A stretch of 64,000 nucleotides of DNA, taken from positions 89,122,706-89,186,705 of the forward strand of contig OZ024934.1 in assembly GCA_964017235.1 (NCBI GenBank). The letters run 5' to 3'. Below the pieces are notes generated by a model. The model saw only the letters and a list, made by a program, of their open reading frames with translations. It was not told the origin of the DNA and did no database searches. The translations under genes were made by a program, and so were the position numbers. Each line of letters begins with the position of its first letter. The first letter of the stretch is position 1. Below, in pieces: positions 21,130 through 32,584 of the stretch. This DNA comes from Sabellastarte sp. h YS-2021 (Eukaryota > Annelida > Polychaeta > Sabellida > Sabellidae).

Positions 21130-22532
21130 GTATCCACCGGAAGCATCTGGTGGATACTTTGGTTTAGCGTTCGCAACGCCGCCGCTGCCGCCGCGCATAG
21201 AGAGATTTTCGGCGTTAACGCTCTAAGAAAATTTGCAGGATATCTTCATTGAGGGGTAAGCTTCTCTGGGAAGGAAATAGCCTCATTCTAAAAAACAAGA
21301 TGGCTGCCACGGGCATTTCTTTGAAAATAATCTACATTTTTGTACTGGCTGTTCCTCATAGGTAGAAGGTTGAATCGCTTCATAGGTGATATGTATGACA
21401 CATATACATGTCCTCTACAACCTTGCACACATTTGACCTTGAAGCTCCTAAGTCAAGGTCATCCACGGAGTGCCGAAGTAATCCACATAGCGGACTTTAA
21501 AAGTGCCTATATCTCCCTTATTATTGGTCCTAGAGGTTTGCAATGTGAAGCCAACCTATAGGAAATCATGTGCTGCGAATCTTCTGATGTGGTTAGATTT
21601 GACCTTGGACCCCTCCTTCAAGGTCAAACGAGGATAGCCAAACTTAAAAGTGCTTATAACTCGCTTATTATTGATCCTAAAGGTTTGGGATGGTAAACCA
21701 ACATATAGGAAATCATGGGCTGGGAATCTTCTGGTGTGGTCAGATTTGACCTTGGGCCCCTCCTTCAAGGTCAAATGAGGACAGCCAAACTTAAAAGTGC
21801 TTATAACGTCCTTATTATTGGTCGTAGAGGTTTGGGATGGTAAACCAACATATAGGAAATCATGGGCTGGGAATCTTCTGGCGTGGTCGGATTTGACCTT
21901 GGTCCCCTCCTTCAAGGTCAAACGAGGACAGCCAAACTTAAAAGTGCTTATAACTCACTTATTATTGGTCCTAGAGGTTTGGGATGGTAAACCAGCATAT
22001 AGAAAATCATGGGCTGGGAATCTTCTGGTGTGGTCGGATTTGACCTTGGCCCCTTCTTCAAGGTCAAATGAGGATAGCCAAAGGTAAAAGTGCTTATACC
22101 TCGCTTATTATTGGTCCTAGAGGTTTGGGATGGTAAACCAACATATAGGAAATCATGGGCTGGGAATCTTCTGGTGTGGTCGGATTTGACCTTGGGTCCC
22201 TCCTGCAAGGTCAAATGAGGACAGCCAGACTTAAAAGTGCTTATAACTCACTTATTATTGGTCCTAGAGGTTTGGGATGGTAAACCAACATATAGGAAAT
22301 CATGGGCTGGGAATCTTCTGGTGTGGTCGGATTTCACCTTGGGCCCCTCCTTCAAAGTCAAATGAGGACAGCCAAACTTAAACGTGCTTATAACTCTCTT
22401 ACTATTGGTCCCAGAGGTTTGGGATGGTACACCAACCTATAGGAAATCATGGGCTGGGAATCTTCTGGCGTGGTCGGATTTGACCTTGGGGCCCCTCCTT
22501 TGAGGTCAAACGAGGATAGCCAAACTTAAAAG

Positions 22533-22910
22533 TGGTGATAAAGACAGCAAACCGGATAGTTGGTTTCTATTCGATTTATAAAAGAGTAAACAAAATCCGG
22601 TGACAAATTCCAAGAACCGGTTCCCGAAATGTCACATATTTCACATCAAAACGTATAAAATATTGCACAGAAACGTTTAAAAATATTAACTTCTGTAATA
22701 TTTTGCCAATATACACTGAAATAATATCCAAAACGTCTGTTTTATCCTCAAATAAACCACATTTTAGTTGAAATTATTGTTCATGTACACACTCAGAAAG
22801 TTTTACAGCTTGACTACAGCTTGGTGTATACTAATTCGAACGAATCCGGTTTCCGCCAAATTTTTGTTTTCGGGACCCGGTTTCCATATTTACATTCGAT
22901 CGTAACACTA
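22533..22910. mobile_element. hAT-type MITE inside the 147-bp array, first copy
   Basis: The core-unit word CTTAAAAG is duplicated at 22525-22532 and 22911-22918, flanking a 378-bp insert that ends CGTAACACTA and begins TGGTGATAAAG. It has the AACCGG and AAACGT words of the 19847 family. The left terminus may have lost a base. Confidence 0.78.
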
Positions 22911-23800
22911 CTTAAAAGTGCTTATAACTCGCTTATTATTGATCCTAAAGGTTTGGGATGGTAAACCAACATATAGGAAATCATGGGCTGGGAATCTTCT
23001 GGTGTGGTCAGATTTGACCTTGGGCCCCTCCTTCAAGGTCAAATGAGGACAGCCAAACTTAAAAGTGCTTATAACGTCCTTATTATTGGTCGTAGAGGTT
23101 TGGGATGGTAAACCAACATATAGGAAATCATGGGCTGGGAATCTTCTGGCGTGGTCGGATTTGACCTTGGTCCCCTCCTTCAAGGTCAAACGAGGACAGC
23201 CAAACTTAAAAGTGCTTATAACTCACTTATTATTGGTCCTAGAGGTTTGGGATGGTAAACCAGCATATAGAAAATCATGGGCTGGGAATCTTCTGGTGTG
23301 GTCGGATTTGACCTTGGCCCCTTCTTCAAGGTCAAATGAGGATAGCCAAAGGTAAAAGTGCTTATACCTCGCTTATTATTGGTCCTAGAGGTTTGGGATG
23401 GTAAACCAACATATAGGAAATCATGGGCTGGGAATCTTCTGGTGTGGTCGGATTTGACCTTGGGTCCCTCCTGCAAGGTCAAATGAGGACAGCCAGACTT
23501 AAAAGTGCTTATAACTCACTTATTATTGGTCCTAGAGGTTTGGGATGGTAAACCAACATATAGGAAATCATGGGCTGGGAATCTTCTGGTGTGGTCGGAT
23601 TTCACCTTGGGCCCCTCCTTCAAAGTCAAATGAGGACAGCCAAACTTAAACGTGCTTATAACTCTCTTACTATTGGTCCCAGAGGTTTGGGATGGTACAC
23701 CAACCTATAGGAAATCATGGGCTGGGAATCTTCTGGCGTGGTCGGATTTGACCTTGGGGCCCCTCCTTTGAGGTCAAACGAGGATAGCCAAACTTAAAAG

Positions 23801-24178
23801 TGGTGATAAAGACGGCAAACCGGATAGTTGGTTTCTATTCGATTTATAAAAGAGTAAACAAAATCCGGTGACAAATTCCAAGAACCGGTTCCCGAAATGT
23901 CACATATTTCACATCAAAACGTATAAAATATTGCACAGAAACGTTTAAAAATATTAACTTCTGTAATATTTTGCCAATATACACTGAAATAATATCCAAA
24001 ACGTCTGTTTTATCCTCAAATAAACCACATTTTAGTTGAAATTATTGTTCATGTACACACTCAGAAAGTTTTACAGCTTGACTACAGCTTGGTGTATACT
24101 AATTCGAACGAATCCGGTTTCCGCCGAATTTTTGTTTTCGGGACCCAGTTTCCATATTTACATTCGATCGTAACACTA
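23801..24178. mobile_element. hAT-type MITE inside the 147-bp array, second copy
   Basis: Same element as 22533-22910, carried along by the 1,268-bp segmental duplication rather than by a second insertion, because both flanks lie in the same register. Confidence 0.8.
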
Positions 24179-25013
24179 CTTAAAAGTGCTTATAATTCGC
24201 TTATTATTGATCCTAGTGGTTTGGGATGGTAAACCAACATACAGGAAATCATGGGCGGGGAATCTTCTGGCATGGTCGGATTTGACCTTGGGCCCCTCCT
24301 TCAAGGTCAAGTGAGGACAGCCAAACTTATAAGTGCTTATAACTTGCTTATTATTGGTCCTAGAGGTTTGGGATGGTAAACCAACATATAGGAAATCATG
24401 GGCTGGGAATCTTCTGGCGTGGTCGGATTTGACCTTGGGCCCCTCCTTCAAGGTCAAACGAGGACAGCCAAACTTAAAAGTGCTTATAACTCACTTTTTA
24501 TTGGTCCTAGAGGTTTGGGATGGTAAACCAGTATATAGGAAATCATGGGCTGGGAATCTTCTGGTGTGGTCGGATTTCACCTTGGGCCCCTCCTTCAAGG
24601 TAAAACGAGGATTGCCAAAGGTAAAAGTGCCTATAACTCGCCTATTATTGGTCCTAGAGGTTTGGGATGGTAAACCAACATATAGAAAATCATGGGCTGG
24701 GAATCTTCTGGTGTGGTCAGATTTGACCTTGGGCCCCTCGTTCAAGGTCAAATGAGGACAGCCAAACTTAAAAGTGCTTATAACTCGCTTATTATTGGTC
24801 CTGGATGTTTTCTGATGGTAAACCAACATATAGGAAATCATGCGCTGGGAATCCTCTGGCGTGGTCGGATTTGACCTTGGGCCCCTCCTTGAAGGTCAAA
24901 TGAGGACAGCCTAAAAGTGCTTATAACTCGCTTATTATTGGTCCTAGATGTTTTGGTGCATTGTCTTTACGGTGGATACAATTTGCATCGATTCTCCGAT
25001 GCGCTAGGTCTAG

Positions 25014-26721
25014 TTACATTATATTCCTTAAACTATCATTTAACAACAATAAAATACAATAATAATTGATATCTCTGGTTTAGAAGGGGCCTAGAAAAAA
25101 AATTTTATTTTCGGGAAAATTTCACATTACACTGTACTCTGGCACACTGAAGTAAGCACTTCAGATTGTAAATGGAACAAGACCTTTGCCCTAGAACTGA
25201 CAGCCTTTTTCTAATATTGCGTCAGGGTTAGCAGTGTCCAAATTGATCATAGGGTTACAATGTATTCCAGCTTGAATAGTGAAGAACAAATTGTAATCGT
25301 AGCTTTAAAATCACCTAAAATCTCTAATTGTCTAATAAAAAATGCATGATATGAAGTAAATGATTTAGTACACCTAGCAAGTTTAGTTTTCATCTTTACA
25401 CAAGGTCATAGACTAAGCTCAACATTTACTTCCAGTATTAAAGTGAGATCATAGTTCAGTTATTATAACAGTTTGATGCTGGATTGAAGTTAATTTGGAA
25501 TCAAACATCTGTATTTTGATGGCAAGCTCCCAGCACTTGTGATTTTTTTTTCACACGAAAGGCATTTGTTCTGGGCTCGGCTTAACAAGGGTCGATTGTA
25601 TTGTTAAGACCTTATTAAGTGTTGTGATAACATAGTAATGCTTTTTAGTTAGAAGTGTGTTTGTGTTGTTCTGCTCAGTGTTTTCAGTCAATTGTTTTCA
25701 AGTGGAGTGGTTTAATTAAATCCTGTAACTGTGTGTGGTCAATGTTCACTGGTTCTGGTTAAGTCTTAATTAGAATGTTTCTATAGCAATATCTTTCATA
25801 ATCTTTCCTATCTTTCTTTTCTTTTTTTTTTTTGGTCTTACTTTTGAGAAAATGTTGCAACACAATGTTACCAGTGCACAGGTCTTGGAAGATAATTTAG
25901 AAAAATTATCACATCCTTTTGAGAGGAAAGTGACTCATTTTTGCTTAACTCAGTGCAAAAAGCAGAAGCATTGCATCCTTTTAAGAGGCAATTGACTTTC
26001 ATTTGTGCTTAACTTGGTGCAATATTTTGCTATGTTTGGCCTGAGTAGTAATCATTACATAAAATAACATCTCAGTTTTATCCTACTTCACTGTGACAAT
26101 GTTACAGTATCGTCATAGTAAAAATAATTCATTTAGTTCATTTTTAATGAAGAATAATAAATTAGTGGCAAAAGAATTTTTAAAACTTTTTTTGACAAGA
26201 TTATGTACACAGATTTCGACAAGATTTGACACCTTTTCCCGAAGCATTAAAATATCTTCACTCAGTGTAAGAAATTAACTGTTGTCATGATGACCTGTAA
26301 CTTAAAAAAAACTCTTTGTAACTTTTTTATTGCGGAAATTGAAAATTGTGTTGAAAAAATATTAAAATATATATTTTTCCTTTTAAAAATGAACCATAAA
26401 ATGTAAAAGAAACACCACTTTGATTTTTTTTCTTTATGTTTTTGTACTGTGTTTATCTAATATATTCTAATAACAGTGCATGGATGCATTTTATTAGATA
26501 GCTTTACACAAAGGTTTTTCACAGTTCTTTCACCTTTAATACTTTGTCAGTTTGGTATTTTTCAGTACGAGTATACAGAGTGATATTACTATGAATTGCC
26601 TACCTTTGCCTTGACGTAAATTTCTGCCTTATTCTAGTTGTCTACTAAAGTATCAAGCTCACAGGGCACCTTTAACAAAATTGTAATAACACAGACCAGT
26701 ATTTAATACTATTTATTTATT
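25014..26721. other. No recognisable feature
   Basis: AT-rich intronic sequence. A local repeat of TGAGAGGAAAGTGACT/TAAGAGGCAATTGACT with GTGCTTAACT near 25918-26010 is the only structure noticed. Confidence 0.5.
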
Positions 26722-28292
26722 TGTTTGTATATGGGAGGATATCTGGCTCCGTGGGATCCGTGAGCTCCGCGTTTTATTTTCCTGTGACCGTTGGGCGGAT
26801 TCCTTTCAAATTTGGCAGGTTTAGGCAGTAGCCCTGGGGAATTTTTTTGAATTTGCTTCAGTGACATTTCAACCAATCAGAGAGGTCACATGACGAAAAA
26901 TATCTTTTTTTTTCGATGGGTAAGCTTGTCCAGATGATAACTTGAAAGGGATTTCATCAATTCACCTGAAACTTGGCAAATACATTCATTCTATTAAAAT
27001 CTGGAAATCATTAGATTTTGGCATTGATTGGTCAAGAAATGGCTGAGTAATTAATGATTAATTAATCATTACAAATTTTCCAAATAAGGAAAACACAAAA
27101 ATGCTTATATCTCGAAAACCGTGCTAGATAGAGCGATTTCGACGAAATTTTTGACCCACAGGGTATCTGTAGAGTAGCCATCCCAATTTTCAAAAAAATT
27201 ATGTCTCGCCAAAAATGGCGGCCATTTTGAATTTTTAATTTTTTTGCAAAAATTGCAAATCAGAAAAATGCTTATATCTCGAAAACCGTGCTAGATGCGA
27301 TTTTGATGAAATTTTTGACCCACAGGGTATCTCTGCAGAGTAGCTATCCTAATTTTCAAAAAAAATCTGTCTGGCCAAAAATGGCGGCCATTTTGAATTT
27401 TCAAATTTTTTGCAAAAATTGCAAAACACAGAAGTGCTAATATCTTGAAAACCGTGCTAGATAGAGGTATTTCGACGAAATTTTTGACCCACAGGGTACA
27501 TATGCAGAGTAGCCATCCCAGTTTTTTTTTGTTTTTTTTTTTTAATTTGACTCACCAAAAATGGTGGCCATTTTGAATTTTCGAATTTTTCGCAAAAATT
27601 GCAACACACAAGAATGTTTATATCTTGAAAACCATGCTAGATAGAGGGATTTCGACGAAATTTGTGACCCGTAGGTATCTGCAGAGTAGCCATCCCAATT
27701 TTTCAAAAAAAAAAATTGTCTCGCTAAAAATGGCAGCCATTTTGAATTTTCGAATTTTTTCCAAAAATTGCAAAACACAAAAATGCATATATCTCGAAAC
27801 CGTACTAGATAGAGCAATTTCAACAAAATTTTTGACCCACGGGGTATGTCTGCAGAGTCGCTATGCCAGTTTTTAAAAAAATTTTGTCTCGCCAAAAATG
27901 GCAGCAATTTTCGAATTTTTTCGCAAAAATTACAAAACACAAAAATGCTTATATCTCGAAAACCGTGCTAGATAGAGCGATTTTGGGCAAATTTTTGAAC
28001 CACATGGTATCTCTGCAGAGTAGCCATGCCAATTTTCAAAAAAAGTTTGTTTCTCCAAAAATGGCAGCCATTTTGAATTTTCAAATTTTTTGCAAAAATT
28101 GCAAAACACAAAAATGCTTATATCTTGAAAACTGTGCTAGATAGAGCAGACTACGCTGACTTTGGTTTCTACAAGAGTATAAGGCAAGAAGCAGAGTATT
28201 TTCTTAATACTTTAGCACTCACCTTTATATCCTTTTCGGGACGCTTTGTTTTTGCTGTGCAACATATCTTTTTTTTGCAAGCAATCCTCTAG
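26722..28292 (+). mobile_element. Helentron-like element, family C, copy 2
   Basis: It starts TGTTTGTATATGGGAGG, matching family C copy 1 from 9057, but the 5' palindrome is missing. About seven core units of 165-180 bp follow, each with TGACCCACAGGGTAT, CGAAAACCGTGCTAGATAGAG and AAAATGGCGGCCATTTT variants. The 3' end GGGACGCTTTGTTTTTGC (28239) continues to terminal CTAG at 28289-28292 followed by TT. It lies in the presumed intron of the + strand gene, ending 850 bp upstream of the last exon. No ORF. Confidence 0.72.
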
Positions 28293-29139
28293 TTATCATT
28301 TTATCAAAAATAATCTTAGAAATTTTACAACTTTTTTAGTTTTAGAAATTGTTCTGGAAGATTTAAGTAAATGTTATACTAGGTCTCTGTGTTGTTACAT
28401 TGGTATGTGTAGTGGTTTTACACTTTCATTTCATCCATATTTTAGGTTCAAATCTCAGCCAGCAAAGTTGTAAACAAAGTGAGGCAGGATACTTTGGGTG
28501 TAAGGATTTCTTAATAGACCTTCTTGTACATAGTGCAAAAGTTTCAAGCAACTGCTCTGCACTAATTTGTACCATCAAAACATTGCAGAGTGTTATTGCT
28601 GGGTGTGTGGAAAGCCACGTTAACACCATACAATCCAAGTACAGTAGATTGCATTAGTATAACTACTGTAAAGTCTGTATGCAATAAACCAATCTGAGTC
28701 CTCTTCAAGCTAAAGAATAAAGATTTAAATCATTTTTCAAATTTAGGCCACAAAACATTTAAGGTCATTCTTAATGTGGGTCTCTGCCATGTACTGACAC
28801 TACTCATCAGTCTGAATAAGTGTGGAAGAATCCTTCAAAATATAAATAGTGTCATTCTGTTGTCAGTGCAAATCACCAAGGTATAATATATTAATTTTAA
28901 ATAATTATCAGGTTGTCTGGTATCATAAAGTTGTTGTGCATTCAGGCCTGAAGTCAAGATCAGGTAAAAATGGAACCAAAATTAAGCCCTACATCAGAAA
29001 ATGCTATATTTTTTGTCACAACAGATTGGCAGTCTGTGGACACTAGAGGTACTCATAAAGAGTCTATTCAGGTAGTGTATTGTTTAGTAATGTGCCCAAC
29101 AATATTGTTGTATTTTTGTCTTGTGTTTTTGTATGACAG
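28293..29139. other. Intronic sequence upstream of the last exon
   Basis: No exon or repeat is recognised. It ends in a pyrimidine-rich acceptor (TTGTGTTTTTGTATGACAG) at 29139. The long + frame beginning at 28970 runs through the acceptor in another frame and is not coding. Confidence 0.5.
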
Positions 29140-29685
29140 GTTAAAGCTGAGCGTCGACTCAAACTCAAGCTTAAACTTAACAACAGTAACATCAGCTACA
29201 ACAAGGTCAGTGTCGTGGACAACACCCTCGACAGCAGTGGTGTATCCAAGGACGGCAGCCCCGCCAAAGTCTCCAACGACCCCACCAGTAGCGGCAGTCA
29301 TGACAACACCAACGATGAAACATCTGCTGTGCCCAAGAAGTCCCCTCGGAGAAATTCAGATCCGGGCAGCGAGCAGCCCTCCACCCATAGCAACAGCATC
29401 GACCCTAACAATGAGAAAGACAAAGACTCCAGTGAGACCATCTCAGAAACACCCACCTCTTTCATCGCCAACGGCAACAGCGCTACAGACAGCATGCCAG
29501 ATATCCCCCTCGATGTCGCTGAACAAAATTCCCCGAGTGAGTTGAATGAAGGTTCGCAGCTACCAGATTACAGCTCCCTACTGGATGAACTGCCCGACCT
29601 GGTCGGCATGGAAACAGACGAGGATACAGGAGGCAAAAATGCAGAGAAGGATGATCCTGATTATTTGCCAGATGTGGATGATTAG
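29140..29685 (+). CDS. Terminal coding exon of the unidentified + strand gene
   Basis: From acceptor CAG|GTTAAAGCT the frame is open for 181 codons to TAG at 29683-29685. The product starts with a strongly basic segment (VKAERRLKLKLKLNNSN), then a long Ser/Asp/Asn/Pro-rich disordered region with KKSPRRNSDPGS, and an acidic end (LLDELPDLVGMETDEDTGG, then DDPDYLPDVDD). C-rich third codon positions contrast with the AT-rich flanks and support coding. The acceptor is phase 0, the same as both ends of the exon at 1767-2039. The acidic C-terminus would suit a transcriptional or chromatin protein, but no family is recognised and no function is assigned. Confidence 0.7.
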   Translation, partial: VKAERRLKLKLKLNNSNISYNKVSVVDNTLDSSGVSKDGSPAKVSNDPTSSGSHDNTNDETSAVPKKSPRRNSDPGSEQPSTHSNSIDPNNEKDKDSSETISETPTSFIANGNSATDSMPDIPLDVAEQNSPSELNEGSQLPDYSSLLDELPDLVGMETDEDTGGKNAEKDDPDYLPDVDD

Positions 29686-32012
29686 TTTCTGAGTGTTCAG
29701 GAGTTTTAGTTTAGTAATTACATTACTATTATTGTGGAAGTTACAGGACCTTCCTGTAGTTATAAAACCAAAACTCTGATGATGGTGTGCACCTGAGTTC
29801 GGAAAACTTCAGAAAGCATTAATTCAGTCTGTCACAGATTTATTGAGAATATATCTTTATTATATTGGATTGTCTTTTTGTATATGAACATGCATCATGT
29901 GGGGCATGTGGTTTGTACAATATATACGTATCTATTAAAATGACAGATGAGTGCCCAGTGTAATTTTTCATGAACAGTATTTTATTGAAAGAATTAGGCA
30001 AAAGCAACAAAGATTATAATAAGCCATGCACAATTGTATGGGATTCCAATATGGATTCTCTAGCACTTGCACAACCTTTTCTTGTGACAAACCTGAAAAT
30101 CTAATAATAGAAACTGGTTTGAGTATAGTTACTGTGACTAAGTATTCAAATGTAAAATATGAAAATACATATAGGGCCAGGATATAAGATTGTCTAAAAC
30201 TTGCCTTGAAGGAAACTGAAACAGTTATGTCATCATGACATGATGATTTACCTCAGTTTAGGGATTATGTGAAAAAGTACAACAATGGATCTGAAATGTG
30301 TGAATTTACAAATCCAGTTGTTTTACATGATCAGATTTTAACTTTAGTGCAATGTTGTAAAAACTAATTTGTATTAGAAGCTTGTGTAATTTTATCAAGT
30401 ATTAGGATAAGTATTTACGGGTGAGACTGTCAATTACGAGAATGTATGTTTTATTTCTCAGTGTTTACCGAGTTATATTGAATCATTCAAATGCGTCATT
30501 TTATGTTAGCAGATTAGAGTTAGCTTACTGCACCTTTAACAGAAAAGTTGGGACAATTTTACTTTACCGGTACGGGATCCGCCATATTTGATAAATACAG
30601 GAAATTTTCAAGGAAATATGAAATTAAATTAACAGATATGAATGGGTGCAAGCCCCCAACCACCATAAATGGTATTGTGTTTTACAATAAAAATAAAAGG
30701 ATGGAATTGCTAAAAACGTAAACTCATATTATTGCCCAAATCTTGTACTGGTAAAGTAAAAAACTAGCCGACGAGTTAAACAAGTACTGCAACTGCAAAT
30801 TTTTATTATTTTTTTTTTTTTTTTGGATAAGTGGATAAGTAATAACTGATAAAATACTAGTGGATAGTTACTGAAAATTTTATAATCAATCTTAAATATG
30901 AATCGGGTTCATCAAAATTGTGTCATTATTGAATAGTCTCAAACTTAAATTCTTGTATGGCAAGATGCAAGTATTTTGTTGAAAATGACCGTTGACCTAT
31001 GATGTCAGTTTATGAGTGATTTCAGTAAGTTGTTTGGTCTGGTGCTATTAAATCATTACCTTGGTTTTTTTTTGTCAAATTGTTTCTTTTTTACTTTTGT
31101 TTTATTTAAAATTATTTTTGGTGCAAAACCATTAACAGAACGTGTCATATAAGGTATTTTTGTCAGTGTCACATGTTTGGTTATACCATTTGTGTCTCTT
31201 TGTATGTAGTTTTTGTTTTGAAGAAAGAGTTTTCCAGTTGCCAATTTTCGTTCACTTATGGATAAGTTTCCAGCATGTTTTGTCTGCCATGTTTAAAGCT
31301 ACAGCACTCTACGACACCAAATACTGCGGGTTTAAACGCGTACTTTGCACTTCTAAAACTGGCTAACTTTCCCAATAAATTGATCACCATTTTAACTCGT
31401 TACTCGTAAGCATGAAAAACAGTTTTAGACAATTTAGGTCATATCTCCCTTGTTTTAATCGTAGTAAATATACAGTTAGGAATGGGCAATTGATTTCCAT
31501 TTTAACCTTTTAAACGCAAGCCCAAAATGTAATAATCATGTCACCTTTGGTAATTATAAAAAAAAGTATCGCCAGTTTCTAGTGTAAAAGTTGTTGTATT
31601 GAATTGTGACGTTCACCATCCCCACGTAAAAGCATTTTACATTATGAGTGAATTCAGACCAGATAGCAATTTTAAATGTGACACAGCAAATTATACCCAC
31701 AACTGGATTACCTTAAGCAGCTTGGGACCAGTCCTTTACTTAAATGATGAAATACATGTATATACTTAAACTAAAAAAAGAAATGCAAGTTTTATAAAGA
31801 ATACTGGGATCATTACACCCATACTTAAGTAAATGTCCGTCCCCAACTTTCGTAAAAAAATATACAAAAAAAAACATATAGTGTTCAATCACCCCAAAAT
31901 CAGGCATAAACCATTCTACTTTGTAAAAATTAAAAAAACATAAGTTGAAAATGCATAAATTATTATGTCTTTTAACTCCGATATCCACTTAAAAACAGTA
32001 CTGACTACACTT
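29686..32012. other. 3' UTR and intergenic sequence
   Basis: It follows the stop codon at 29685. Candidate polyadenylation signals are ATTAAA near 29933 and the overlapping AATAAAAATAAAAG at 30686-30699. Beyond that no gene or recognised repeat was found. A poly-T run lies near 30807-30824. Confidence 0.45.
30686..30691 (+). terminator. Candidate polyadenylation signal AATAAA
   Basis: First canonical AATAAA downstream of the stop at 29685, in the same orientation, followed by a second AATAAA-like hexamer. The cleavage site is unknown, and a nearer ATTAAA variant near 29933 is an alternative. Confidence 0.3.
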
Positions 32013-32290
32013 TAGTGTTGGTATCGAATGATAATATGCACATCGATATCAAACCATATTTTTGCCTTGTGTGTCGATCAATATTGAAATATCGGGGTAT
32101 TAGATGCTTTCCTGGGAGAGACCTTCCAAACTCTTTCGCGAGGTTTAGTATTTCCCGAAACTTAAACAAATATGGCATTTCCGCTTTAGCGGTAAGTGAA
32201 AGATGACAAAAATAGTAGGAAAACCAATATATTCTTCAAATATTGTCCTTTATTTGAATGAAAAACATGATTTTTATTGCGTTAATACAT

Positions 32291-32463
32291 CCTATCCAAT
32301 GGACAATTGCTAACTCCGGTCGGCGAGACCGGCCCGCCAAACGTCAGAAAAAGACGTCCTGTGTCTCCACCGGCCAGCCGGTCCTTACTCTGTGCACTCG
32401 CCAGGTGGCGTGTCGTACTTCCTTCCTGTCTAGACAGAGTGACGTCATAGCATCTTTTTCGTT
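32291..32463 (+). repeat. Left inverted terminal repeat of DIRS copy C
   Basis: Pairs with 38311-38483 over 173 bp with almost no mismatch. It contains a TGACGTCA palindrome (32439-32446) next to a GTCTAGAC palindrome (32428-32435), possible promoter elements for the element's transcript. The near-identity of the repeats indicates recent activity. Confidence 0.9.
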
Positions 32464-32584
32464 TGGCGCATGCTCTGCTGCACGGAATTTATTTGTGAAT
32501 TTGAAAATTGGATATTTTGTGGGATATAGGTGTTTTTAGTTTTTATAACTTACACATTTCATTTCTCACGTTATATAGACTATT

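Larger units (their letters stand above)
21643..24178. repeat. Two near-identical 1,268-bp tandem segments
   Basis: 21643-22910 and 22911-24178 align end to end at a fixed offset of 1,268 bp. I saw only three differences (for example GACAGCAAACC/GACGGCAAACC), all within the embedded MITE. Each segment holds six core units plus one hAT MITE. A third, diverged start of the same register follows at 24179. Confidence 0.93.
21130..25013 (+). mobile_element. Helentron-like element, family A, copy 2 (expanded, internally duplicated)
   Basis: 5' end GTATCCACCGGAAGCATC at 21130, preceded by TTTTT. 3' end GGTGGATAC (24972), hairpin GCATCGATTCTCCGATGC (24985-25002), then terminal CTAG at 25010-25013 followed by TT. 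About 20 core units of 147 bp are present, more than in copies 1 and 3. Part of the array was invaded by a hAT MITE and then duplicated as a 1,268-bp block. Confidence 0.8.
2040..29139 (+). other. Presumed 27-kb intron filled with mobile elements
   Basis: Between the GTGAGT donor at 2040 and the TATGACAG acceptor at 29139 lie DIRS copy A, family A and C Helentron-like elements, hAT MITEs and foldbacks, and I recognise no host coding exon. Small unrecognised exons cannot be excluded. The unassigned pieces 2040-2452, 2524-2906 and 13745-14021 show nothing beyond AT-rich sequence. That the flanking exons belong to one transcript is inferred from phase (0/0), strand and composition. Confidence 0.45.

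Noticed and set aside
21556..24841. Many ORFs of 80-140 codons on both strands in the 147-bp arrays (repeated KPTYRKSWAGNLL and DHTRRFPAHDFLYVG units)
   Set aside because: They follow from a tandem unit whose length is a multiple of 3. The same unit is open on both strands, copies differ by non-synonymous changes and indels, and there is no start, splice or expression evidence.
28970..29545. 191-codon + strand ORF rich in Ser/Thr/Pro
   Set aside because: It crosses the clear acceptor at 29139 in a frame different from the acidic terminal exon. The second half is an out-of-frame reading of that exon.
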